42,384 nucleotides of DNA from a virus: the IMG/VR virus record IMGVR_UViG_3300045970_000589, positions 1-42,384 of that record. One strand, written 5' to 3'. Positions within the stretch are counted from its first letter, which is position 1. Each line of letters begins with the position of its first letter. The position numbers and the translations under genes are program-made. The notes under the pieces are model-generated. The model ran no database searches and had not been told where the DNA came from. It saw only the letters and a program-made list of their open reading frames with translations. This document shows positions 1 to 6,410 of the stretch, piece by piece.

Positions 1-1
1 A

Positions 2-454
2 GTAGATGCCAAGTCGTTTCGGTCCGCCCTTGTCAAAGCGCTGACGGTGGAAAAAGACGGTAAACAGGCCCTTATGAGTCTGCTATTGGTAACACTCCGT
101 GACCGCTTCATTATTTGCCTCGGCCTGCCTGCCGCAAAGGGACAAGGCCGAAGTTGGTCATACAAGGGCGGTACTGTCGAGATCATTACAACGGCTTTGG
201 AGTCTACCCTTGTAACACAAGCTCAATTCAATGTTGCGCTTGAAGTTGCCAATAGCTTGAAGTTGGCGAGCAAAGTACCCAATGGACTTGCAGCCTCTAA
301 AGCAGGTAGTATGGTGTCCGAATTGATGGGTAAAAACCTGTCAAACAAGGACAACGGTGCAACATACGCAAGGCTTGCAAAAAAGGCGGAAACCTTGGCG
401 GAAACCTCGCCGGAAACCTCGCCAGAAGAGTCTAAAACTGCCGTCAACGGCTAA
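2..454 (+). CDS. Hypothetical protein, probably truncated at the left edge
   Basis: The reading frame is open to the first base of the window. A GTG at 47 could start a 135-aa protein, but no ribosome binding site precedes it, so the real start is probably outside the window. I do not recognise the family. The visible part is a mixed alpha/beta segment followed by a helical Ala/Lys-rich part. It ends in an acidic tail built from a four-residue repeat, (A/P)ET(L/S), encoded by 12-bp DNA repeats. A perfect palindrome separates it from the next gene. No function is proposed. Confidence 0.6.
   Translation, partial: VDAKSFRSALVKALTVEKDGKQALMSLLLVTLRDRFIICLGLPAAKGQGRSWSYKGGTVEIITTALESTLVTQAQFNVALEVANSLKLASKVPNGLAASKAGSMVSELMGKNLSNKDNGATYARLAKKAETLAETSPETSPEESKTAVNG
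386..421 (+). repeat. Three 12-bp tandem repeats inside a coding region
   Basis: Three direct copies (386-397, 398-409, 410-421) of a unit close to GCGGAAACCTCG encode AETL-AETS-PETS near the C-terminus of the first gene. A fourth, degenerate copy follows. They differ by one or two bases. This is probably replication-slippage expansion of a flexible acidic tail. Confidence 0.75.
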
Positions 455-462
455 ACGTCAAC

Positions 463-490
463 AGGGGAGACGGTATATACCGTCTCCCCT
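463..490. promoter_or_regulatory. Perfect 28-bp palindrome between two genes
   Basis: Two 14-base arms, AGGGGAGACGGTAT and its exact complement, meet with no spacer. No T-tract follows, so a simple intrinsic terminator is unlikely. It lies between a stop codon and the ribosome binding site of the next gene (AGGGGAGG, about 497-504). It could be an operator, an RNA processing hairpin or a transcription attenuator. Confidence 0.7.
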
Positions 491-514
491 ACTACACAGG
501 GGAGGACTGAAAAA

Positions 515-841
515 ATGAGTCAAACAATAAGCGAAATGAGAAAAACGGTACAAACCATCAAAGCCTATCGGCATCGGACACCGGTATATAAATCTTGTCC
601 TACTTGTCACCATGACGAACTGAAAAGCGTAAAGGTTACACTTGACAGTGATAAAAACGGCAATCCGGTATGGTGCTATACCGCCAAAATCAAGAGGCGT
701 TTTAAATCTTACCTGTCAACAGTAACGGCATGCGCCAAGTGTAGCGCAAACCTTGTGCAACATATCAGGCATGAAGTTTTGACGGTAAAACGTCAGCGTA
801 GAGCATATGGGGAACACGCACCACAGATTTTTGGAGTGTAG
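515..841 (+). CDS. Small zinc-ribbon protein
   Basis: This 108-aa basic protein has two CxxC pairs (C28/C31 and C73/C76) 41 residues apart, as in a zinc ribbon. The stretch between them is Lys/Arg-rich, so nucleic-acid binding is plausible. The ATG is preceded by AGGGGAGG at good distance. The gene is followed by a hairpin and a 350-bp control region, so it probably ends the upstream transcription unit. The family is not recognised. Confidence 0.7.
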   Translation: MSQTISEMRKTVQTIKAYRHRTPVYKSCPTCHHDELKSVKVTLDSDKNGNPVWCYTAKIKRRFKSYLSTVTACAKCSANLVQHIRHEVLTVKRQRRAYGEHAPQIFGV

Positions 842-853
842 CATAAAGCCACA

Positions 854-886
854 GGGTAGAAACGCCACAGTGTAGCGTTTCTACCC
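854..886 (+). terminator. Strong hairpin after the zinc-ribbon gene
   Basis: A perfect 12-bp stem (GGGTAGAAACGC with its complement at 875-886) has a 9-nt loop and starts 13 bases after the stop codon. The flank is AACCGGC rather than a T-run. A run of eight T's comes only at about 913-920, so termination may be Rho-assisted or the hairpin may only protect the 3' end. Confidence 0.6.
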
Positions 887-972
887 AACCGGCATTTCAA
901 AGATTCATGTGCCTTTTTTTTCGCCACGCCAGGTTGCATACCCCCCCAAATTTGTGGTAAAATATTTGGCAT

Positions 973-1001
973 TTGACAAAACTAGGAAAATGCCTCATTT
1001 A
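973..1001 (+). promoter_or_regulatory. Possible promoter overlapped by an inverted repeat
   Basis: TTGACA at 973-978 is followed by AAAC, as at the other promoters in this window. The -10 at the usual distance (CATTTA, 996-1001) is weak. The inverted repeat GGCATTT/AAATGCC straddles the -35, as an operator would. Confidence 0.35.
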
Positions 1002-1025
1002 GCAAGCCCTCGCGCACGCCCCCAC

Positions 1026-1043
1026 AGTGCAGTTAATTGCACA
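1026..1043. promoter_or_regulatory. Dispersed palindrome, copy 1
   Basis: GTGCAGTTAATTGCAC at 1027-1042, with one arm mismatch against the consensus TGTGCAATTAATTGCACA. It lies in the intergenic control region between a weak and a strong promoter candidate, about 75 bp upstream of the -35 at 1117. Confidence 0.75.
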
Positions 1044-1116
1044 AACTGTCCCTATCACACAAATATCTAAAATTATTAGACAATCCCCCTACCCCCCCAG
1101 ATACTAAAAATAAAAT

Positions 1117-1144
1117 TTGACAAAACCATCCTACATATTATATC
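1117..1144 (+). promoter_or_regulatory. Sigma-70-type promoter
   Basis: TTGACA (1117-1122), 16-bp spacer, TATATC (1139-1144). The bases after the -35 are AAACC, shared with the promoters at 5004, 11588 and 39660. Transcription would begin near 1151 and read the small-gene operon that starts at 1198 or 1270. Confidence 0.65.
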
Positions 1145-1197
1145 ATTTACCCACTACCACACAACACACAGACACCACCATCACGAGGCTGAGACTC

Positions 1198-1446
1198 ATG
1201 GCGTTTATTCCGAGTTACACCCCACCTACAGCTCAGTTACCACCCCCCACACGGAGGCGACCCCACACCATGACTGACACCATTCACCTGTCGCAAGAAG
1301 TCTATCGGCTGGAACGGGTCATACTTGACCTGCATGAGGATGTAAGAAAATTGCGGGAAGAGTTGTATATCCTGAAAAACGCACCTCTAGCCGTACCACC
1401 TGTCCTGTCCACCCCTAACCCCAATCAAGGAGAACAATCGTTATGA
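1198..1446 (+). CDS. Small protein with predicted coiled coil
   Basis: The ATG at 1198 has GAGG nine bases upstream. An in-frame ATG at 1270 has GGAGG twelve bases upstream and would give a 58-aa protein without the Pro/Arg-rich leader. The recognisable part follows 1270: a heptad-like helix (VYRLERVILDLHEDVRKLRE) and a Pro/Asn-rich tail. It probably forms a short coiled coil. The stop overlaps the next ATG (ATGA). A TTG further up, at 1117, is the -35 box and was not used. Function is unknown. Confidence 0.55.
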   Translation: MAFIPSYTPPTAQLPPPTRRRPHTMTDTIHLSQEVYRLERVILDLHEDVRKLREELYILKNAPLAVPPVLSTPNPNQGEQSL

Positions 1447-1802
1447 GCGTACAAAGAGGAACTGGCCCGAGGAGAGTAACTACCACCCCTACCCCGGAAG
1501 GAGAGAGCTTCCTTTCTGAATCGAACATGAGCCCGGAGAGCATGCAGCGGTTGAACCACGAGAACCCCAAATTGCAGGGGGCTAATAATGTGGATACCTT
1601 CGCCAAGCTGAATAGCACCATGAAGGAGAATGTTGGCCTGCTCAACAAGTGGCAGCTTTCTTCTGACGCGGATCGGATTGATAAGTTGGTCGCTCAGATG
1701 AATCTGGCTATCTGGTGCCTGGGTCGGCTGGTGGCGTTCGGGGCCGAGCAGGAGAGCGAGAACAGTGCCAAGGTGCCGTTCGACAATGGTAGGGTAGAGT
1801 AA
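1443..1802 (+). CDS. Hypothetical 119-aa protein
   Basis: The start has AAGGAGAA upstream and overlaps the previous stop by four bases, so the two genes are translationally coupled. The N-terminal third is polar and probably disordered (Ser/Thr/Pro-rich). The C-terminal half is helical, with one hydrophobic segment around MNLAIWCLGRLVAFGA. I do not recognise the family. It belongs to the small-gene operon that starts near 1151. Confidence 0.65.
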   Translation: MSVQRGTGPRRVTTTPTPEGESFLSESNMSPESMQRLNHENPKLQGANNVDTFAKLNSTMKENVGLLNKWQLSSDADRIDKLVAQMNLAIWCLGRLVAFGAEQESENSAKVPFDNGRVE

Positions 1803-1866
1803 AAAAAATTCGCGCACACAAGCAACGAGGGGGAGGGAACTCCCCTCTATTTAATGGAGGTTACAA

Positions 1867-2298
1867 ATGGCTACCTGTCCTGGGTGTAGTAAGTTTGCGT
1901 CGTTGGAAATGCAAGACCCCGAGGTGAATAATTTTGAACTGGCGGATAACCGCGATAAGGCGGGAGATTGTCTGGACATTGCGTATGATGTGCGGATTGT
2001 TAGGAGTAGTGCGTGCTGTAGCGAGGAGATGAAGGAATACAGCTTCGACGGCACTATCGACGTGGTGGTGAAAGACCACTTCGGGGAGGGGCACTCACTC
2101 ACTCTGAATGATGGTGACTGTGAAGCTACCGAAAACGGGGGAGGGCGGTACAAGAAGAGCTACTATGGGTTTTCTCTGGAAGGGGAGATTACCTGTTCTT
2201 GTGGGAAAGAGGTAATTTGTGATACTACCGAGTATGTGGACGGGAGTTCTGTGCTTATCAGGGATGAAGTGGCTGCCTCTGAAATGGATGAGGTGTAG
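1867..2298 (+). CDS. Cysteine-rich acidic protein, probable zinc binder
   Basis: This 143-aa acidic protein has nine cysteines, including CPGC at the N-terminus (C4/C7), a CC pair at 50/51 and CSC...C near the C-terminus (C110, C112, C118). The pattern suggests bound metal. TGGAGG lies nine bases before the ATG. A short G-rich/C-rich hairpin lies just upstream (about 1826-1846). The stop is two bases before the GTG of the next small gene. No family is recognised. Confidence 0.65.
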   Translation: MATCPGCSKFASLEMQDPEVNNFELADNRDKAGDCLDIAYDVRIVRSSACCSEEMKEYSFDGTIDVVVKDHFGEGHSLTLNDGDCEATENGGGRYKKSYYGFSLEGEITCSCGKEVICDTTEYVDGSSVLIRDEVAASEMDEV

Positions 2299-2300
2299 CC

Positions 2301-2477
2301 GTGGCCCGCGTAGACATTGTTCAGGAGTTTTGGCATTGTCCGGTGTGCGGGGCTACTGCCCTCAAGCACTACAACTTGTACCATGAGCCCTACTTGCAGT
2401 GTACTGGTGCCTGTGGAGCCTACACCGAGATAAGAGCTATCTACCGCACGGAGGTGTCGTATGAAAATGACCATTGA
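2301..2477 (+). CDS. 58-aa zinc-ribbon microprotein
   Basis: The start is GTG, with GAGG at 2290-2293 in good position. The frame runs to a TGA at 2475 and encodes a compact zinc ribbon: C13-P-V-C16, then C34-x3-C38 after 17 residues. The last 17 bases overlap the following gene. Length, start signal, cysteine spacing and tight packing all support a real gene that length cutoffs would miss. Molecular function is unknown. Confidence 0.65.
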   Translation: MARVDIVQEFWHCPVCGATALKHYNLYHEPYLQCTGACGAYTEIRAIYRTEVSYENDH

Positions 2478-2745
2478 GATAGACGACAAGCTCATCAAAG
2501 GGGCTATCGCGGAAGAGATTGGCCGGCAGGTATCTACTTTATCGCGGGAAGAGGTGCTCAAGCAGGTCGATGAGATTATGACCGTGAAAGCGGAACGCCT
2601 CACCAATCAGGCTCTGGAGAAGATGGCGCTAGACTTGGTGAAGGTACGGGTAATGGGGATTATCTCGGATACCCGCCTGACCCAGGAAGTGCAACGGCAG
2701 ATTGTGATTGCCACGCGGGCCATGATAAAAGGCGAGAAATACTAG
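2461..2745 (+). CDS. Hypothetical 94-aa helical protein
   Basis: The ATG has GGAGGT seven bases upstream. The protein begins with a short beta-like segment (MKMTIEIDDKLIK) and is otherwise amphipathic helix rich in Glu, Lys and Arg. The MTIEIDD start resembles many small phage proteins of unknown function. It has no cysteines. It sits between the zinc microprotein and another small gene in the same operon. Confidence 0.65.
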   Translation: MKMTIEIDDKLIKGAIAEEIGRQVSTLSREEVLKQVDEIMTVKAERLTNQALEKMALDLVKVRVMGIISDTRLTQEVQRQIVIATRAMIKGEKY

Positions 2746-2755
2746 GGGAGGCCGT

Positions 2756-3004
2756 ATGGATAAGATACACGACCCCATGGTGTTGCATGCTACCATGTAC
2801 AGCACTAATGGTATGCACGGGCTGTATTACACCAAGGAGCCCCAGGCCATGAAAGCTACCACGGACACCGGCTGGTTTGCGTTCTGGAAGAAGGTGGAGC
2901 ACCCCTCACCCTGGAACTTGTATCAAGGGCCGTTTCTTACTGAGGAAGACGCCGACGACTGGTGCGCGATATATCATGGAGGAGACAATGGCGATAATCT
3001 ATAA
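2756..3004 (+). CDS. Hypothetical 82-aa protein
   Basis: A strong ribosome binding site, AGGGGAGG, precedes the ATG. The product is rich in aromatic residues and His, with a WFAFWKK segment and a YQGPFLTEEDADDWC segment. The latter looks like the common phage pattern 'GPF.TxxxAxxW', a small alpha/beta fold. Function is unknown. It overlaps the next gene by 17 bases. Confidence 0.65.
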   Translation: MDKIHDPMVLHATMYSTNGMHGLYYTKEPQAMKATTDTGWFAFWKKVEHPSPWNLYQGPFLTEEDADDWCAIYHGGDNGDNL

Positions 3005-3221
3005 GGGTAGGGTGGCGACACCCGCAGTAATGGCGACCAAGATCGAGCCGGAGGTGAAGGCAGCCCCCGTAGTTGAGTCCGCCAAGGACGACAGTGGCAA
3101 TTTATTGCCGATGATAAAGGATCGGCGGTTCGGGCATACCAAGGTGAAGGATAGTCGGTATCCTTTTGATGGGCCGGAGTATTGGCCAGTACCTGACCCG
3201 CCCGATAAGGAGGCAGCATGA
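2988..3221 (+). CDS. Hypothetical 77-aa protein
   Basis: I chose the ATG at 2988 because GGAGGAG lies just upstream. The frame extends further 5' but without a ribosome binding site. The product is basic and Pro-rich, with little predicted secondary structure, and ends in a Pro/Asp segment (EYWPVPDPPDKEAA). The stop overlaps the next ATG. Function is unknown. Confidence 0.55.
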   Translation: MAIIYKGRVATPAVMATKIEPEVKAAPVVESAKDDSGNLLPMIKDRRFGHTKVKDSRYPFDGPEYWPVPDPPDKEAA

Positions 3222-3571
3222 GTGAGTTCGGCAAGAATATGCTGGATATACTGGAGGACAATCGGGAGACCGCCTGCATCGGGCTGACTTTCAAGGGGCA
3301 TGTTACTGTGTTCTCCAAGCAGGGACGGGTAGAGCGGCGGGAGAGCCTCAACATCATGCGCCGGTTGTCCTGCAAGGGGTGCCCCAAGTGTGGGTGGATT
3401 CGGGATGAGCTGCAAGAGACCATCAACATGAACAAGCTCATCATGCCGCCTATTGAGGAGGGGATGCTCTACACCATCCAGATGGTCAACGTGTCTACCG
3501 ATTGGGAGTCGGGCTATGTGGACGACTACGACATGGAAGTCATACCTTTGGTGGGAGATACCCGCCAATGA
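3218..3571 (+). CDS. Hypothetical protein with a three-cysteine knuckle
   Basis: The start has AAGGAGG upstream and overlaps the previous stop (ATGA). The 117-aa product has C52-x2-C55-x2-C58 in its middle, which could bind a metal, followed by an acidic C-terminal half. I do not recognise the family. Its stop overlaps the next gene's ATG. Confidence 0.6.
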   Translation: MSEFGKNMLDILEDNRETACIGLTFKGHVTVFSKQGRVERRESLNIMRRLSCKGCPKCGWIRDELQETINMNKLIMPPIEEGMLYTIQMVNVSTDWESGYVDDYDMEVIPLVGDTRQ

Positions 3572-3762
3572 TCGTCTTTGAAGACCTACCCCGGTACGCC
3601 ACATTCCTATTCCACGGCCTTATTTATATGAAGACGTGGTACAGTAATGAGGGTCAGCGGTGTGAGAAGTGCCTCGATATGGTCCACAATTCGTTCGCGT
3701 ACATCAACGGCATCAAGACCTGGAAGCATTTTTGTCCCCAGGCAGAAGTGGAGAAAATATAA
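3568..3762 (+). CDS. Hypothetical 64-aa protein with CxxC
   Basis: The ATG at 3568 overlaps the previous stop (ATGA), with GGGAGA upstream. A longer in-frame start at 3502 would bury the gene in its neighbour and lacks a binding site. The protein is aromatic and His-rich, with RCEKC and a later WKHFCP segment, giving a C2-His-C set that could hold zinc. The stop TAA shares its last base with the next ATG. Confidence 0.55.
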   Translation: MIVFEDLPRYATFLFHGLIYMKTWYSNEGQRCEKCLDMVHNSFAYINGIKTWKHFCPQAEVEKI

Positions 3763-3914
3763 TGGCCTGGGTAATTGGGTTCCTATCATTCCCTTTGATT
3801 ACCATCGTAAGTCTGTATATCTTGGAGCAGGTACTTCGCATCTACACCATGCGCCTAAAACGCAAAAAGGAGAAGACCCGTGAATCAGAAGGAACCGATG
3901 TCCATCCCGAGTAA
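3762..3914 (+). CDS. 50-aa single-span membrane protein
   Basis: The ATG at 3762 overlaps the previous TAA, with GGAGAA upstream. Residues 3-27 form one hydrophobic helix, followed by a strongly basic tail (RLKRKKEKTR). By the positive-inside rule the tail is cytoplasmic and the N-terminus outside. Short single-span phage proteins act as holin accessories, exclusion or inhibitor proteins, but nothing here indicates which. It overlaps the next gene by 35 bases. Confidence 0.55.
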   Translation: MAWVIGFLSFPLITIVSLYILEQVLRIYTMRLKRKKEKTRESEGTDVHPE

Positions 3915-4128
3915 CACCCCCGCCATGTGGGATTTGGTGCTGGCCGACATTGCCGAGCGTGATCTCATCGGGCAAGTCAAGTACAACGTCCGCCTCCAGG
4001 GTTTCAATGGGCGGGACGTGCTGAAAGACGCCTATCAAGAAGCCCTGGACCTGGTGGTCTATCTCCGGCAGGCCATCTACGAGCGGGACAATCCGCAGGT
4101 ACTGGCCATCCAGCAGGGACCGCTGTGA
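3880..4128 (+). CDS. Small MazG-like (all-alpha NTP pyrophosphohydrolase-like) protein
   Basis: The start is GTG, with AAGGAG eight bases upstream. The 82-aa helical product contains KYNVRLQGFNGRDVLKDAYQ followed by EALDLVVYLRQ. This resembles the second half of the all-alpha NTP-PPase fold, in which ExxD residues bind Mg2+ (E54 and D57 here). Such phage proteins are often annotated as MazG-like and may hydrolyse unwanted dNTPs. At 82 residues it has little room for the usual full EExxE...ExxD set, so activity is uncertain. The stop overlaps the next GTG. Confidence 0.5.
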   Translation: MNQKEPMSIPSNTPAMWDLVLADIAERDLIGQVKYNVRLQGFNGRDVLKDAYQEALDLVVYLRQAIYERDNPQVLAIQQGPL

Positions 4129-4364
4129 CGGCCCGCAAGTTGAACGCGCTCAATGTGGCCATAGAACACCTGAAAGGGCTACTCTGGTGCGCCGAACACG
4201 ACAAAGAGGCGTATAAAGGCACCATCAACACCAGAATAGATGCGATTATCAAGCAGTTGAACGATTTACGGCCCAAAAGCCTGAATTGTGGGTACTGTCT
4301 TGCCCTGGATGAGGACCATGATGGTCCTGGCCACGTTCCGGGTTGTCCGTTCAAGCCTAAGTGA
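4125..4364 (+). CDS. Helical protein with C-terminal zinc motif
   Basis: This begins with GTG overlapping the previous stop (GTGA). The 79-aa product has an N-terminal helical hairpin and a C-terminal motif C55-x2-C58, then H70 and C74 in a DHDGPGHVPGC context, probably one zinc site. Similar 'C..C...GHxxGC' tails occur on small phage proteins of unknown role. It ends shortly before a copy of the dispersed palindrome. Confidence 0.6.
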   Translation: MTARKLNALNVAIEHLKGLLWCAEHDKEAYKGTINTRIDAIIKQLNDLRPKSLNCGYCLALDEDHDGPGHVPGCPFKPK

Positions 4365-4369
4365 AATCT

Positions 4370-4387
4370 TGTGCAATCAATTGCACA
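4370..4387. promoter_or_regulatory. Dispersed palindrome, copy 2
   Basis: TGTGCAATCAATTGCACA, with only the central base pair asymmetric. It fills the gap between two genes and ends 14 bases before the next ATG, directly against the ribosome binding site AGGGGG. Confidence 0.85.
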
Positions 4388-4401
4388 GGGGGTTGAAAAT
4401 C

Positions 4402-4980
4402 ATGCACGAGACAAAAATGATAGTAAAAACAGTAAAAAAGGCCAAAAAAGGGTCATTTTTGGCCCAAAAAAAGCCTCTGGGGGCCGGTTTTGGGGTCTCT
4501 GACGCCCAAATTTTGCCGTTGCCCCTTATCAACCCGCATATTGGCGGACCCTTTGAGGTTGGGGATATTGTCACCTTCGGGGGCGTGGGCAAGGCAAAAA
4601 AACGACAAGGCATCGTAGTTTACACCCTGATGGCTTTTGAGACCTTCAATTTGTACTCGGTACCCCGTTTGAAAGGTTTTCGCTTTCGGCATTGTCTCTT
4701 TGACTACCGCACCCCCCGCTGGGACGAAAAAAGTTACATTGTTCTGTGCTTGCATAAAGGCAAAGAGCGTTATGATCGGGGACTCTACCGGCCGAACACC
4801 CCCATCACCCTGGTAAAGCGGACGGGCTACACTGGGTCGCACCTAAAGCCCAAACTCACTCCCCGCGGACTGGCCCAGAATCATCTGGGGGTAGTAAATT
4901 GCCGGAATCAAAAACTGATTAAGTCGGGATTCATTCCGGTGGTTAAACTTGCGGAACGTCATATTCAATTTTTCGTTTAA
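4402..4980 (+). CDS. Hypothetical 192-aa protein with a possible KOW/SH3-like segment
   Basis: I chose the ATG at 4402, eight to twelve bases after AGGGGG. The longer in-frame start would overlap the previous gene and has no binding site. The N-terminus is Lys-rich. Residues around 51-70 (EVGDIVTFGGVGKAKKRQG) look like the 'GD.V...G...KG.V' strand-turn of small beta-barrel nucleic-acid or protein binding domains. The rest is basic and aromatic. An inverted repeat, GGCCAAAAA/TTTTTGGCC, at 4440-4464 lies within the first codons. No family is recognised. Confidence 0.55.
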   Translation: MHETKMIVKTVKKAKKGSFLAQKKPLGAGFGVSDAQILPLPLINPHIGGPFEVGDIVTFGGVGKAKKRQGIVVYTLMAFETFNLYSVPRLKGFRFRHCLFDYRTPRWDEKSYIVLCLHKGKERYDRGLYRPNTPITLVKRTGYTGSHLKPKLTPRGLAQNHLGVVNCRNQKLIKSGFIPVVKLAERHIQFFV

Positions 4981-5003
4981 AATCAAAGGTATACATTTTT
5001 TTC

Positions 5004-5032
5004 TTTACAAAACCCTCGGCCACTATTATACT
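5004..5032 (+). promoter_or_regulatory. Strong sigma-70-type promoter
   Basis: TTTACA (5004-5009), 17-bp spacer, TATACT (5027-5032), with AAACCC straight after the -35 as in the other promoters here. It lies 45 bp upstream of the start of the 5077 gene. Confidence 0.8.
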
Positions 5033-5076
5033 TAAAATCACTTCTCGCACCACCAACCAACAAGGAGGACATTGCT

Positions 5077-6087
5077 ATGGCAGTAATGACCAAAGGCGCA
5101 GCCAAGCTCCTGGGTAAAGCAGCACCACAGGACCCCACCGAAACCCCCGAACAGGCAATTGAAAACGCAGTAGACGCGGTAGCCGCCAACGAGCCAGAAA
5201 TGGGCGTTGACGTGGCCAGTGGCCCCGACCAGACGGTAATTCACGAAATCAGTCCAGCAGTGGCAGGAGCCCTCGTTGAGGGTACCGTGGAAAAAGTCAA
5301 GGCCAAGACCAAAAAAGCCGCGGCACCGGTAATCACGGATGAAATCGTGGCCACCGCCCACACGGTAGAGAATCTGGACAAAGACCACGCCTTCTCCATG
5401 GCGCGGGAACTCATCGAGCAGGAAGGAAAAAACGACTTCGTTCTCGGTGGCATCCTGTCCCGCATCCAGGAAGCTGGCTTCTGGGAAAACCAGGGCTACG
5501 AGTCCTTCCGCAAGTTCGTGGAAGACGACCTGAGTATGGGCTACCGAAAAGCGGTCTATCTCATCGGCATCTACAACGGGCTGGTTGAGTCCGGGGTACC
5601 CTGGGATGCAGTCAAGGAACTGGGCTGGACCAAGCTCAAAGAACTGTCCGGTATCCTGACTATTGACAACGTCATTGATTGGGTTGCCAAGGCCAAGGAT
5701 ATGACCGTCCTGCAACTCCAGGAAGCCATCAAGGCCAGCAAAGGCATCGTCACCGATGATGGTACTGGAGAAATAACCGGGGAAGTGCAGAACCTCTCCA
5801 CGGTGACCTTCAAAGTTCACGAAGACCAGAAAGCCATCGTGCTGGAGGCCATTGAAAAGGCCAAAGGCGATATCAAGTCTGAGTTCCCTGCGGTAGCCAT
5901 GACCCACATCTGCACCTCCTACCTGGAGACCAGCACCGGCAAGAAAAAGGGCAAGGTCATGTCTCTGCTTGAACTGGCCAGCACCAAATCGCTGGATGAT
6001 ATCCTGGAAGTGGTGGACCATCTGTACGGCACCAAGTACAATATCCACATCGAAGAAATCGGCGCGGACACTGCGGCGGCGGAATAG
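5077..6087 (+). CDS. Conserved-looking phage protein, possibly DNA-binding
   Basis: This 336-aa protein has an Ala/Glu-rich N-terminal 90 residues, probably flexible. A helical core at about 105-225 (GGILSRIQEAGFWENQGYES, then the MGYRKAVYLIGIY and GWTKLKEL segments) recalls DUF3102-like or ParB-associated helix-turn-helix modules. A second alpha/beta part begins at about 240 (TFKVHEDQKAIVLEAIEKAK). The start has AAGGAGGA. The gene forms a one-gene unit between the promoter at 5004 and the terminator at 6108, so it is probably made at high level. A DNA-binding or regulatory role is an inference from the helical core. A structural role is also possible. Confidence 0.7.
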   Translation: MAVMTKGAAKLLGKAAPQDPTETPEQAIENAVDAVAANEPEMGVDVASGPDQTVIHEISPAVAGALVEGTVEKVKAKTKKAAAPVITDEIVATAHTVENLDKDHAFSMARELIEQEGKNDFVLGGILSRIQEAGFWENQGYESFRKFVEDDLSMGYRKAVYLIGIYNGLVESGVPWDAVKELGWTKLKELSGILTIDNVIDWVAKAKDMTVLQLQEAIKASKGIVTDDGTGEITGEVQNLSTVTFKVHEDQKAIVLEAIEKAKGDIKSEFPAVAMTHICTSYLETSTGKKKGKVMSLLELASTKSLDDILEVVDHLYGTKYNIHIEEIGADTAAAE

Positions 6088-6107
6088 CCCTTCCGTAACG
6101 ATTGGAG

Positions 6108-6134
6108 AAGGGGGGCTTCGGCTCCCCTTTTTTT
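6108..6134 (+). terminator. Intrinsic terminator with TTCG loop
   Basis: A G-rich stem closes on a TTCG tetraloop (GGGGGGC-TTCG-GCTCCCC, one G-T pair), followed by seven T's. It begins 20 bases after the stop of the 5077 gene. Confidence 0.9.
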
Positions 6135-6158
6135 CAACCCCACTCTGAGGTACTATTT

Positions 6159-6377
6159 ATGGCCAACACTGATACCCTGTCATTTCGCGTCTCTTCGGAA
6201 ACCTACCGCATCACCAAGTTTTTTTACCCACAAGACCTATCGGCGGTCATGCGGCGCGTGTGGGAAAAGCATTTAAACAGCCTTACCACCACGACCCCCC
6301 TCTCCGTAACGGATATGGCCCAGCAGCATGGCCTGGATTCAAACGCTACTCGTAAAGCCCCCGGCGTCCTATCGTAA
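6159..6377 (+). CDS. Hypothetical 72-aa protein, possible ribbon-helix-helix
   Basis: The start is the ATG at 6159 with TGAGG upstream. A longer frame would begin inside the terminator. The N-terminus (TLSFRVSSETYRI) resembles the strand of ribbon-helix-helix DNA-binding proteins, followed by a helix. The C-terminal 25 residues are Thr/Ala-rich. Evidence for RHH is weak, since only the strand pattern fits. It is followed within four bases by a perfect dispersed palindrome. Confidence 0.55.
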   Translation: MANTDTLSFRVSSETYRITKFFYPQDLSAVMRRVWEKHLNSLTTTTPLSVTDMAQQHGLDSNATRKAPGVLS

Positions 6378-6380
6378 TCT

Positions 6381-6398
6381 TGTGCAATTAATTGCACA
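6381..6398. promoter_or_regulatory. Dispersed palindrome, copy 3 (perfect)
   Basis: TGTGCAATTAATTGCACA, a perfect 18-bp palindrome. It lies between two small genes, 12 bases before an ATG and directly against the binding site GAGGTG. Confidence 0.9.
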
Positions 6399-6410
6399 CG
6401 TGAGGTGACT

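Larger units (their letters stand above)
842..1197 (+). promoter_or_regulatory. Non-coding control region
   Basis: This 350-bp gap holds the hairpin at 854-886, possible promoters at 934-963 and 973-1001, a 7-bp inverted repeat GGCATTT...AAATGCC (968-974 and 988-994) overlapping the latter, the dispersed palindrome at 1027-1042, and a good promoter at 1117. From about 1081 to 1183 the + strand is rich in C and A with very few G's, which would give an unstructured leader RNA. No convincing gene lies here. Confidence 0.6.

Noticed and set aside
1117-1197. TTG start at 1117 extending the small coiled-coil gene
   Set aside because: The TTG is part of the TTGACA promoter box, so it would lie upstream of the transcription start.
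1826-1846. Hairpin before the cysteine-rich gene
   Set aside because: The stem is short with a bulge and there is no T-run. Too weak to list as a separate terminator.
4440-4464. GGCCAAAAA/TTTTTGGCC inverted repeat as a terminator
   Set aside because: It lies inside the first codons of a gene, the T-run is within the stem and is followed by GGCCC. It could still affect translation.
5038-6048. 336-codon open frame on the minus strand
   Set aside because: It lies opposite a better-supported gene with promoter, binding site and terminator. Its composition (Phe/Gly/His-rich) is that of a shadow frame.
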